Shown: piece after piece, positions 9,208-16,801 of the stretch
Layout of the letters: each line of letters starts with the position of its first letter
How positions within the stretch are numbered: the first letter of the stretch is position 1
Assembly (NCBI GenBank): GCA_051208035.1
Contig: JBPJFZ010000001.1
Coordinates: forward strand, 310,001-374,000
Origin: JACKOB01 sp024234575
Lineage (GTDB): Bacteria > Pseudomonadota > Gammaproteobacteria > Pseudomonadales > Oleiphilaceae
Reading direction: 5' to 3'
Length of the DNA stretch: 64,000 nucleotides
Program-made: the position numbers and the translations under genes
The notes under the pieces: model-generated
What the model was told of the DNA's origin: nothing
Database searches by the model: none
Seen by the model: only the letters and a program-made list of their open reading frames with translations

Positions 9208-10788
9208 TCAGATTTCATCTCTGCGCTTTTGCGCTACAGACTCAAGCTGCAGACCATGACGGGCAAATCCGAACCACTTTCGCCAGCCCCGGGATGATAA
9301 CGCTTTTATAAACTGGTCAAAGATTCTGTATTTAAGCCGTGTATAGGGGTACCAGTTGGCTTCAATTTTGCTGGTTTGTTTATCGACAATAATTGCCTTA
9401 GACCGGACTAATGCGCGCAACCCTTCGACACCTTTGACGCGGCCAAACCCACTCTGCTTGCAGCCGCCAAAAGGTAAAGCGGGATTACCCTCGGTTAACA
9501 TGACGTTATTAATGGACACGGCCCCCACCTCCAAGGCGCGAGCAACATTATCCGCCCGCGCAAGGTCTTTGCTCCACACACTGGCACTTAACCCAAATTC
9601 GCTGGCATTAATTTTTGCGACGACATCGTTTTGATTATCGAACGGCACTAACGCAATCACAGGCCCAAAGGTTTCTTCGCGTATTACGCTCATATCTTGT
9701 GTAACGTTTGTGATCAAAGTCGGGCAAACATAACCTGGGCAGGTGTCATGCTCTGTCGCCAATGTTGTTCCACCCACTAAAACTTCAGCGCCTTTGGCAA
9801 CGGCATCATCAATTTGCTGTTTTACAATAGCTAACTGGAAGTCTGCGGTCATGGCCCCAACGTCTGCATCGCCCAAGTCACCTGAATTGACCACCAACGA
9901 CTGGCACTGCCTAACCAATTCGCTGACAAACTCATCCCAAATGGTACGCTGAATATAGGCAACCTCAACTGAGGTGCACGATTGACCAGCGTTTGTCATA
10001 CCACCCCAGAGAACACCCGCAGCCGTGCGCTTGATGTTGACATCATCAAAAATGATGGCCGCATCCTTACCGCCTAACTCAAGGTCTACCGGTATAAGCA
10101 GCTCTGCAGCCTGGGCTAAAATTTTCTTTCCAGTACGGGCACTGCCGGTAAAAATAATTTTATCAGGCCGCTGGGCAATGACGCGACGGGCCGTTTCCCC
10201 AGAGCCATAGACAACGCTGACACACTGGCTCAACCATGGCGAAGCAGCCAGGATTTTTTCAAAAACGTTCTGTAATGGCGTCACCTCGGAAGATTTGATG
10301 ATCACTGCATTTCCCGCCAGCAAAGCCGCTAACATGGTTGTCATGGTAATGTGGAAGGGATAATTCCATGGAGCAATGATAAACACCACACCCACTGGCT
10401 CGTAATACACCTTTGAAGATTTCCCCAGCAACGCCAAGGGCGTCGACACCCGTTCATCTTTTATTGCCTTCGCACCATGACCCACTAACCAGTCAATATA
10501 GTCCAACACACCCATCACTTCTGAAACAAGTGCATCGGTTCTCGACTTACCTGTTGCGGTGACCACCGCGCCGATAATTTGCTCGCGCTGTTGGTAGATT
10601 CTTTGCCTTATTTTCTTAATCTCAACAATGCGTTCCGCGACATTGCTTTCTCGCAACTGGCGGGCGGTTTTGCGAGAAGCAATCAACAGCTCATAGGCTG
10701 CGTCCTCTTGCAATTCGTCAAACTCACTTTGTGAACACTTGTGTGATCTGTTTACTTTGGTTGAGGCGTTCATGGCAACGGAGTTCAT
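9208..10788 (-). CDS. Aldehyde dehydrogenase
   Basis: NAD(P)-dependent aldehyde oxidation. The 526-residue protein has the full ALDH core: APWNYPF at 139-145, FTGSARTGK at 213-221 (coenzyme binding), general base E237 in LELGGKD, nucleophile C271 in NAGQSCTSVE, and EETFGPVIA. A C-terminal extension of about 40 basic/aromatic residues follows the usual end, with KYRIFDQFIKAL and SRGWRKWFGF, perhaps a membrane-facing helix. The ATG (10788) overlaps the TGA of the preceding gene as ATGA. As last gene of the racemase/GMC cluster, it probably oxidises the aldehyde made by the GMC enzyme (inference). Confidence 0.93.
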   Translation of the reverse strand: MNSVAMNASTKVNRSHKCSQSEFDELQEDAAYELLIASRKTARQLRESNVAERIVEIKKIRQRIYQQREQIIGAVVTATGKSRTDALVSEVMGVLDYIDWLVGHGAKAIKDERVSTPLALLGKSSKVYYEPVGVVFIIAPWNYPFHITMTTMLAALLAGNAVIIKSSEVTPLQNVFEKILAASPWLSQCVSVVYGSGETARRVIAQRPDKIIFTGSARTGKKILAQAAELLIPVDLELGGKDAAIIFDDVNIKRTAAGVLWGGMTNAGQSCTSVEVAYIQRTIWDEFVSELVRQCQSLVVNSGDLGDADVGAMTADFQLAIVKQQIDDAVAKGAEVLVGGTTLATEHDTCPGYVCPTLITNVTQDMSVIREETFGPVIALVPFDNQNDVVAKINASEFGLSASVWSKDLARADNVARALEVGAVSINNVMLTEGNPALPFGGCKQSGFGRVKGVEGLRALVRSKAIIVDKQTSKIEANWYPYTRLKYRIFDQFIKALSSRGWRKWFGFARHGLQLESVAQKRRDEI

Positions 10789-11222
10789 AGGTTGTTCTCA
10801 TGCAATGTATTTTTTGGCGCGGGTTCGGCGAGGCACACCAGCTCAAACCCAATCGCTTGCAAAGGTGACGCAGACTTTGCCTGCCCCCCTGTTTTACCTG
10901 AGTAATACAGGCTAAAGATCACGCCTCGCAGGCCGAGATCGAGCAAACGGAGCTGCCCTCCCAACAACCCAGGAAATTTATCAGCCCGTTGTGCCAGCTT
11001 AACTAACCAGGCAATAACGCTTCTAGGCAGAAAGGCAAGAACGTTCAACAACATGGCGAGATCTTTTACGTCAGGCTCTGGGGTTTCACTGAGTATCTCG
11101 TCAACAAAAGACAGGCTGTCTGTTTCAGAAAAAGACGGCATATTGCTGACTCCTGGCAACATAAAATCGCCTATGCGCTGTAACGTATCCAACTGTCGCA
11201 AACTTAAAAAAGTAGATTTCAT
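10785..11222 (-). CDS. Small unknown protein coupled to a GMC oxidoreductase
   Basis: A 145-residue protein with no signal peptide and no motif I recognise with certainty. Its opening (LRQLDTLQRIGDFMLPG) and a later SLYYSGKTGG segment resemble the small gluconate-2-dehydrogenase subunit 3-like proteins often paired with GMC flavoenzymes; that link is tentative. It is joined by ATGA overlaps on both sides, to the GMC gene before it and the aldehyde dehydrogenase after it. This implies fixed co-translation and probably a shared complex. One modestly hydrophobic stretch (about 60-80) could be a helix. Confidence 0.75.
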   Translation of the reverse strand: MKSTFLSLRQLDTLQRIGDFMLPGVSNMPSFSETDSLSFVDEILSETPEPDVKDLAMLLNVLAFLPRSVIAWLVKLAQRADKFPGLLGGQLRLLDLGLRGVIFSLYYSGKTGGQAKSASPLQAIGFELVCLAEPAPKNTLHENNL

Positions 11223-12751
11223 ACACTTACCTCGACGTTCGATGGCTTTGCGCTTGCCGACTGTGCCTGTTTGCTCGCCCTTGCGGTGGACAATGATGAA
11301 CCCGCATGCTGCAGAATTTCGTCAGCCGCCCGATGCGCTAGCGCCATGATAGTTAAAGAGGGGTTTATTCCTGGCGCATTCGGAAAAATAGAAGAGTCAA
11401 CCACACGTAACCGCGAGCTACCCTGTAATTGAAACTGCTCATCAATTACCGCGCCCTTTTTCCCGATTGCACAGCCGCCCATTAAATGCAGGCCAATCTT
11501 TAACGGTGATTGCAGAATCTCTAACGCGCCAACACTTTCGAATAATGTCCTGACAACATCGTTACCAGCTCGGGCTCGTTGTCTATCTTCCTCACCTAAG
11601 ACCTTTTCTATTTTAAGGCGTCCATCTTTGCCCGTTGAGATCGTTCCTGGATTAACATCGCGAATCGCAACTTCCATACAGGCGAGGTGTCGATAATTCT
11701 GCATAAAGCGCTGATGTTGTTTACCGGAACCAGGCTTAAGCATGGCTACGGCTATTGGTCCGGCGAAAACATTTTCCAGCTTGAATCCTTGTTCGCGAAA
11801 GCGAGGGTCATTTGACTTTACTGCCTGAAAAGCACCTTTATGGGCATCAACCACCTCAGCCATTCGCGCCAAAGTCATAAACTGCGGGTGGCAGTAAAAA
11901 TTTTTACCTAACCCTGCCACAGTATGGCCGTAACCACTTTTTAATAATAGCTTGGTAGTACCCAGAGCCCCTGCAGCCAGCACACAATGCCTAGCGTAAA
12001 CAACCGCACTTTTGAAAGTTTTCTTAACGGTTCCTGCCACCTGCTGCTGACCGCAGATGCTAACAAAATGCTGGCCCTCGATAACTGAATTCACCTCGAA
12101 CCCCGTCTGCACATCCAATCCTGCAGCAATGGCTCTGCGTAAATAAGTCACCGGCATACTTTGTTTTGACTCTCTCGGGCAGCCGCCCAGGCAACGCATG
12201 CAGTCATTGCCTTTGCCGCAGTCTGCCTGCCCTCTGCGCAGCGGGGCCCATTGATAGCCGCACTTTTCAAAGCTTCCTACATAAAGTTCAGCGTTGCGAT
12301 TCCAATCCTGACGCTGCATTTCATGAAGGCTTAGATCAGACTCAACCTGCTGATAATAATTCGCCATGCTTTGCTGATTAAACCAGTCAATACCAGTGGC
12401 CTGCTGCCAGCTGTCCCAGGCAATATCATCAAAGCGGTCTAACAGGCACTGGTTGACCACGCTCCCACCACCGACAGCTTTACCACGCAAAAAAAGCATA
12501 TCCGCGTTGCGATTGGTATCCATACCGCCATTCCAGAGTAACCGGGAATTAGCATTTAACTCGTTTTCTGGATACTCCCTTGCCTTAAAATCCTGACCCG
12601 CTTCAAGCAACAGGCAAGATGAACCCTCCTCACATAGCCGTTTGGCTATAACGCTGCCGGCAGGGCCGGACCCGATAATAACGAAGTCATAAATTTTAGA
12701 CATGGCGCTATTGCCCCCACCTTTTAAAGGTTGTGTACTGATTGTTGTCAT
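11219..12751 (-). CDS. GMC-family FAD oxidoreductase
   Basis: A flavin alcohol or sugar oxidase/dehydrogenase of 510 residues. The FAD-binding GSGPAGS is at about 27-33, followed by the second-strand LLLEAG, GKAVGGGSVVNQ and a C-terminal SSIFPNAPGINPSLTIMALA block typical of GMC enzymes, with HLMGGC before it. A cysteine cluster (C-x5-C-x2-C-x3-C followed by PRESK, about residues 190-210) matches the C-rich motif of long-chain alcohol oxidase-like members. The start is the ATG at 12751, which overlaps the upstream TGA as ATGA like the next two junctions. An ATG 16 codons further in (MSKIYDFVIIG) is the alternative. Confidence 0.9.
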   Translation of the reverse strand: MTTISTQPLKGGGNSAMSKIYDFVIIGSGPAGSVIAKRLCEEGSSCLLLEAGQDFKAREYPENELNANSRLLWNGGMDTNRNADMLFLRGKAVGGGSVVNQCLLDRFDDIAWDSWQQATGIDWFNQQSMANYYQQVESDLSLHEMQRQDWNRNAELYVGSFEKCGYQWAPLRRGQADCGKGNDCMRCLGGCPRESKQSMPVTYLRRAIAAGLDVQTGFEVNSVIEGQHFVSICGQQQVAGTVKKTFKSAVVYARHCVLAAGALGTTKLLLKSGYGHTVAGLGKNFYCHPQFMTLARMAEVVDAHKGAFQAVKSNDPRFREQGFKLENVFAGPIAVAMLKPGSGKQHQRFMQNYRHLACMEVAIRDVNPGTISTGKDGRLKIEKVLGEEDRQRARAGNDVVRTLFESVGALEILQSPLKIGLHLMGGCAIGKKGAVIDEQFQLQGSSRLRVVDSSIFPNAPGINPSLTIMALAHRAADEILQHAGSSLSTARASKQAQSASAKPSNVEVSV

Positions 12752-14022
12752 AGGAAAGCCTGCCCCAAACCCCGATAGGTTGGCCAACGGTCAATCACTT
12801 TGCCAGAAGCCATGACCACCAGTTCGTTGAAATGCTCACAAAGCTCACCGGATTTCGCATGTCGAAAGAACACAGGTGCCCCCAGAGATAGCAGTTCGGT
12901 ATTGCCTTGCAGAGGGGTTTGTACTTCTCCGGCGCCTTCTTGCTCACACAGATAGAGACCTTTGGGCAACCATGCTTGTGGCAGTTTTTCTGCACCTGCC
13001 GAGCCCGAGGCAACAAATCCCCCACCAGCGCAGGTGACATAGCCGGGTGAAGGTTTGCGCACCACCTCCATGGCGAATCCTGCTGCGGGTGATAAAGAAA
13101 GGTCGTGATAGAAATCGAACAGTCGGGGTGCAAAAAAGCCAGAACCGACAGCAACCTCATTTAGCGAAGGGTCCTGGGATGAAAACAGCATCGATCCGGT
13201 GCCGCCTCCGTTAGCGATCTGCAACGGTAGATCCATGGTGGCAAATAATTCATTGATTGATTTGCGCCGCTTCAACACCGCTCGCATCGCCTGCTTTTTT
13301 AGCAATGGCAGGACGGAGTTTTGTAAATGCTTTCCGGGTATTTTATCGCCGACTCCAGCGATTTGGGCTTCGTAGCCCATGTAGCCGACGATGTTTACGA
13401 AAGGGAATTGCTTCGCGGCCAGCAATAACGATGCAACTTTATCTGAATCATTAAGGGGGGAACGCCTGACACCGAAATGTAAACCGGGCAATGACAACGA
13501 CATGTCAACATCAATACAGCATGGCATAACCACTCGTAACGCTTTGCCCGCGTTGTTTAATCTGTGCAGATGCTCGATGCTATCTGCCATGCAGGTGATG
13601 GACTTACCGACTGATAATTGCTCTGCAACAGCATCAATCACTACCTGCTGGCAACTTGGATAGGCAACCAGAATATCATCAAAGCCCTGTTTAGACAGAA
13701 ACACGGCTTCAGATGCCTGGTAGGCCATTAGTCCATGAAAATTATAGCCACGCTCGAATAAAAAACGTAAGACATTAGGACTGCGAATCGATTTAGTGAC
13801 AATACGCACCTTCTTGCCCGACGTAAGCGCAGAGATATGGCGGCAATTTTCGTTAATGGCATCTAAATCTAACCACGCAAAAGGCATGGTTTGATTGTTT
13901 AACATGGATACGAGCTGACGGTATTGCAGATTTGCACCGACGCTATCCGCATCGCTATAGTCACGGCTGGCAACGACCTCTGGTTCCCTATTAGTTTGCG
14001 TTTGCATTTTCGTCGACGGCAC
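12748..14022 (-). CDS. PLP-dependent alanine racemase / D-threonine aldolase-like protein
   Basis: A fold-type III PLP enzyme of 424 residues with FAWLDLDAINEN at the N-terminus, the Schiff-base lysine K77 in RIVTKSIRS, and a barrel rim motif ANGGGTGS. The C-terminal beta domain ends FRHAKSGELCEHFNEL, the metal-binding region of D-threonine aldolase-like 'amino acid deaminase/aldolase' proteins rather than of biosynthetic alanine racemases. I choose the GTG at 14022: AAAAGGGAG lies 7 nt before it, inside the longer open frame. The stop forms an ATGA overlap with the GMC gene. Substrate is probably a D- or beta-hydroxy amino acid (inference). Confidence 0.83.
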   Translation of the reverse strand: MPSTKMQTQTNREPEVVASRDYSDADSVGANLQYRQLVSMLNNQTMPFAWLDLDAINENCRHISALTSGKKVRIVTKSIRSPNVLRFLFERGYNFHGLMAYQASEAVFLSKQGFDDILVAYPSCQQVVIDAVAEQLSVGKSITCMADSIEHLHRLNNAGKALRVVMPCCIDVDMSLSLPGLHFGVRRSPLNDSDKVASLLLAAKQFPFVNIVGYMGYEAQIAGVGDKIPGKHLQNSVLPLLKKQAMRAVLKRRKSINELFATMDLPLQIANGGGTGSMLFSSQDPSLNEVAVGSGFFAPRLFDFYHDLSLSPAAGFAMEVVRKPSPGYVTCAGGGFVASGSAGAEKLPQAWLPKGLYLCEQEGAGEVQTPLQGNTELLSLGAPVFFRHAKSGELCEHFNELVVMASGKVIDRWPTYRGLGQAFL

Positions 14023-14080
14023 CGCCAGTCTCCCTTTTAGAATTATCATAAAGGGAATACGCCGTATCAACGATGCTTCC

Positions 14081-14713
14081 CTATTGCGCAGCGGCCGGAT
14101 GCAACACTGCAAACTGCAAGTATGTTTTTACCATGAGCTTCAGCTCTTTTAACATTGCCTCGGACTCGGACTCGTCCATATTCATGGTAAGCCTTAATAT
14201 CGAGCCACACACGCGAGGCAACATCACGCAAATCAACCACATACGGTCTCTTTCTACATGGGGAAAAAGCACGGCGGCTTTCTCAGAAATAACCGTTGCG
14301 TTGTCATACAGCTCTTTTACGTCAAGCTGTTGTAATTCGGGCATCGACTCGACCCCCGACCATATCTGTTTGTAACCAGGCTCTTCCCGGTAAAACTGCG
14401 CGTAACCATCCACCAGGCGATCGAACCCGGTTTCCAGATCAAAATTCTCCAATACATCTTTCAAATAGCTATCTAGCCGACGGATATGCTCTTCTGCCAA
14501 TGCTTTTACGATCGCCGCTTTATTTGGATAATAACGATAAAGCGATGCCAAGCTGATTTCGGCACGGCGAGCAATTTCTGAGGTTGTGACTGCCTCAACA
14601 CCGGCTTCGCAGATTAATTCGGCACTGCAGCGCAATATCGACTCGATGCGCTCCCGGCTGCGGGCCTGTTGCGGCCTTCTGCGCGGCTCTAACTCATTGG
14701 CAATATCAGACAA
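14081..14713 (-). CDS. TetR-family transcriptional regulator
   Basis: A 210-residue repressor-type protein. The N-terminal helix-turn-helix is clear: RERIESILRCSAELI, then TTSEIARRAEISLASLYRYYPNKAA, the TetR signature ending in the F/Y-Y-x-NK turn. The C-terminal ligand domain is helical and unspecific. The first gene of the cluster, 58 bp ahead of the racemase-like gene. I place the start at TTG 14713, with AGGAG 8 nt upstream; another TTG six codons earlier (14731) lacks a ribosome site. A symmetric site 43 bp upstream suggests autoregulation. Confidence 0.88.
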   Translation of the reverse strand: MSDIANELEPRRRPQQARSRERIESILRCSAELICEAGVEAVTTSEIARRAEISLASLYRYYPNKAAIVKALAEEHIRRLDSYLKDVLENFDLETGFDRLVDGYAQFYREEPGYKQIWSGVESMPELQQLDVKELYDNATVISEKAAVLFPHVERDRMWLICVMLPRVCGSILRLTMNMDESESEAMLKELKLMVKTYLQFAVLHPAAAQ

Positions 14714-14755
14714 ACCCTTATCTCCTGACAAAATAGTACAAAAAGAACACTAACA

Positions 14756-14768
14756 TGACAATCTGTCA
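14756..14768. promoter_or_regulatory. Candidate TetR operator
   Basis: TGACA-ATC-TGTCA, a perfect 5-bp inverted repeat with 3-bp centre, 43 bp upstream of the tetR start. Position and symmetry fit an autoregulatory operator controlling the whole racemase/GMC/ALDH cluster. Confidence 0.45.
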
Positions 14769-14841
14769 CGTTTTAAAGTATCGATTTCATCACACTTATT
14801 GTGGCCAATGTTTGACCTGAAACCCCGACCATAGATTTCAT

Positions 14842-16386
14842 TTAATAGCGGCTTAATAATACGTGATCCAGCCGATAGTCACGGACTTCCGATATTTGCT
14901 GAACTTGCGGTGTACCTTCGACCTGGTAATCGAGGCGATAACCGTACATCATTTTTTTCCGGGCAGCCTCGCGCCTGTTAATATGCGCAACGAAAAGCGC
15001 TGTCTGCATGCTTTCACTTAATTTGCTGCGAATATCCAATTCCAGAGTCTGTGCCGGCTTTAATAAATAGCCACTCTCGACGCCGGTTTGTCCATACAAA
15101 ACCTGGGCCTGAGAGTTCCCCAACAATTCCAGTTGTTTTATCCATATATTTTTGCGGGAATTATTGGTAATGCCAACACGCTGACTATTAGACTGCACCG
15201 AAATGTCGGCGTTATGCATGCCATAACCAGGCAGAGTAACCCCAAACTGCCGCGTGAGAATTTCATAATGAACTTTGATTTCGGATTCGTTTGCGCCGAT
15301 GCTGGCTGGGCATTTTAGACTAATCTGATATTGCCCCATAAAATCGGGCTGTTCACACACAACCTTGTAGTGAGACAACTGTTGCGTCATTGCGCTCTTC
15401 AGCAACCTTTCATCTTCCTCAAACTGTTGTTCCAAACGACGACTGACAACATTCGCTAACGATGCCACCGCATCATTCATCTCTTGCCCCTCTAGTGGTT
15501 TTAGCAACGCACTGTAATCGAAATGTTGTATCGTATAAGACCGGGGCACCCTGGACACCGCATCCATCCACTCGATTTCATAGCCAAAATAACCAGAGCG
15601 GTCACTAACGCTTCGGTTTATCGCTAAGGGTTTTAGGGCTTGCTTCCGATAATAGCCCAGATATTGCTGCTGAATTTCTAACAGCTTTCTCTCGTAGGTC
15701 TTCTGTTTTAGCTGCAGTCGCTTAACAAAATCTCCTATGTCGGTAGACGATAAAGTGGTTGTCACCTCAGCAGTTAAAACATCTTCTGCCCGGGACAGCA
15801 AATTGAGCTGTCTGACGACTGTTGCCAGACCAGAGGCATCGATATCTGCTTGCAACATCGGAGGGGATTTGTTTACGGTTTTTGGGGAAGAAAAAAGAAA
15901 TTCATACAATGACCCCTGTTCTGCAGTGTCGGCCTTAACCTTTGGGGGCGTTAAAGAGACGAGGCGACTGGTACACAAAGAGTAACCGACTACGGCTCTG
16001 TCCCGAAGTTCGCTGCCTTCGGCACATTCACGAACCTGTTGTCGAGTGTTATCAAATGCCAGAGAGACCGTCTTTTGTACTGGATCAACATAAAGAATCT
16101 CGCTATTTTCTCGCATGAGGCCTTCGCTACTGGCATAGTCACCGATAAACCATGGGACATGAAAAGCACTATTTTCTTCATAAACAATAAGAAACGGGAC
16201 AGTAGAGTCGGTCTTAACTGGCTGGTAATGATAAGTCACCCCTTCTAAAGCCGCAGACAAATCAACGGTTTGGGGTAGTACGTGCAAGGCATTGTTGTTG
16301 GAAATTGGCTCAGAAGCGCATCCGGACAACCACAAAGCGATCGTTGCAGCGATAACGATGGCGCAAAAAGGTTTTTCTCTTAGCAT
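14842..16386 (-). CDS. Large lipoprotein of unknown function
   Basis: A 514-residue protein I do not recognise. It begins with a lipoprotein signal peptide: charged MLREK, a hydrophobic stretch, then the lipobox LSGC with the acylated Cys at about residue 23. Serine follows at +3, so the outer membrane is likely. The middle (about 200-250) is helical and could form a short coiled coil. The C-terminal 150 residues look beta-rich and may form a sandwich (NNSRKNIWIKQLELLG region). Five cysteines occur in the mature part, which might pair in the periplasm. It stands alone between tetR and a non-coding region. Confidence 0.8.
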   Translation of the reverse strand: MLREKPFCAIVIAATIALWLSGCASEPISNNNALHVLPQTVDLSAALEGVTYHYQPVKTDSTVPFLIVYEENSAFHVPWFIGDYASSEGLMRENSEILYVDPVQKTVSLAFDNTRQQVRECAEGSELRDRAVVGYSLCTSRLVSLTPPKVKADTAEQGSLYEFLFSSPKTVNKSPPMLQADIDASGLATVVRQLNLLSRAEDVLTAEVTTTLSSTDIGDFVKRLQLKQKTYERKLLEIQQQYLGYYRKQALKPLAINRSVSDRSGYFGYEIEWMDAVSRVPRSYTIQHFDYSALLKPLEGQEMNDAVASLANVVSRRLEQQFEEDERLLKSAMTQQLSHYKVVCEQPDFMGQYQISLKCPASIGANESEIKVHYEILTRQFGVTLPGYGMHNADISVQSNSQRVGITNNSRKNIWIKQLELLGNSQAQVLYGQTGVESGYLLKPAQTLELDIRSKLSESMQTALFVAHINRREAARKKMMYGYRLDYQVEGTPQVQQISEVRDYRLDHVLLSRY

Positions 16387-16605
16387 CTATTAACTCTTAT
16401 TATTTTAGATCTATGACGCATTAGCGCATGGAATCAAATGTTTTATGCTGCCTCAAAGAGGTCATATTTTGATCACCTGGCGGCATTATACGCAGATTTC
16501 ACAACGCGTCCAGCCAGCTTCGAGTAAACACACCACAAAATTGAGTATTTACTCTATACATTAAATAAGAATACACGCAGCCAGTTTTTTTCGATCTTTT
16601 ACAGT

Positions 16606-16635
16606 AAAAACACGCATCTACTTCACTGCGTGTTT
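16606..16635 (-). terminator. Rho-independent terminator on the minus strand
   Basis: AAACACGCA at 16608-16616 pairs perfectly with TGCGTGTTT at 16627-16635 (9 bp, 10-nt loop). Read on the minus strand the stem is followed by a run of T. It ends transcription coming from the proS side on the minus strand, where only a mini-ORF (16658-16726) is visible. Confidence 0.6.
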
Positions 16636-16657
16636 AACCTTGCGTAGAATAAGCGAC

Positions 16658-16726
16658 TTATTTTTTGGCGACGAACGTACCAACAGAATATATTGGGAAA
16701 AGCGCCTTAACTTTATCTTGCATCAT
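16658..16726 (-). CDS. 22-codon mini-ORF or gene remnant before a terminator
   Basis: Encodes MMQDKVKALFPIYSVGTFVA plus two lysines and a stop, ending 23 bp before a minus-strand terminator. The frame stays open upstream of the ATG for about 12 codons with three cysteines (C-F-C, then S-C) before a stop. It reads like the C-terminal end of a protein and not like random sequence. No Shine-Dalgarno site precedes the ATG, so this may be the relic of a lost gene as easily as a small protein. No family recognised. Confidence 0.3.
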   Translation of the reverse strand: MMQDKVKALFPIYSVGTFVAKK

Positions 16727-16801
16727 TGGAAGGCATGACTGAGTCGAGCAAAAACAGCTTAGTCACTTCAACTGAACTTACCTGACTTCGGATCATAATC
16801 T

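Larger units (their letters stand above)
16387..16801. other. 415-bp region between lipoprotein gene and proS
   Basis: Must hold the proS promoter (plus) and the lipoprotein promoter (minus), neither of which is clear by eye. It also holds a minus-strand hairpin with a T tract at 16606-16635 and, just upstream of that, a 22-codon minus-strand frame. No larger gene was found. Confidence 0.5.
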
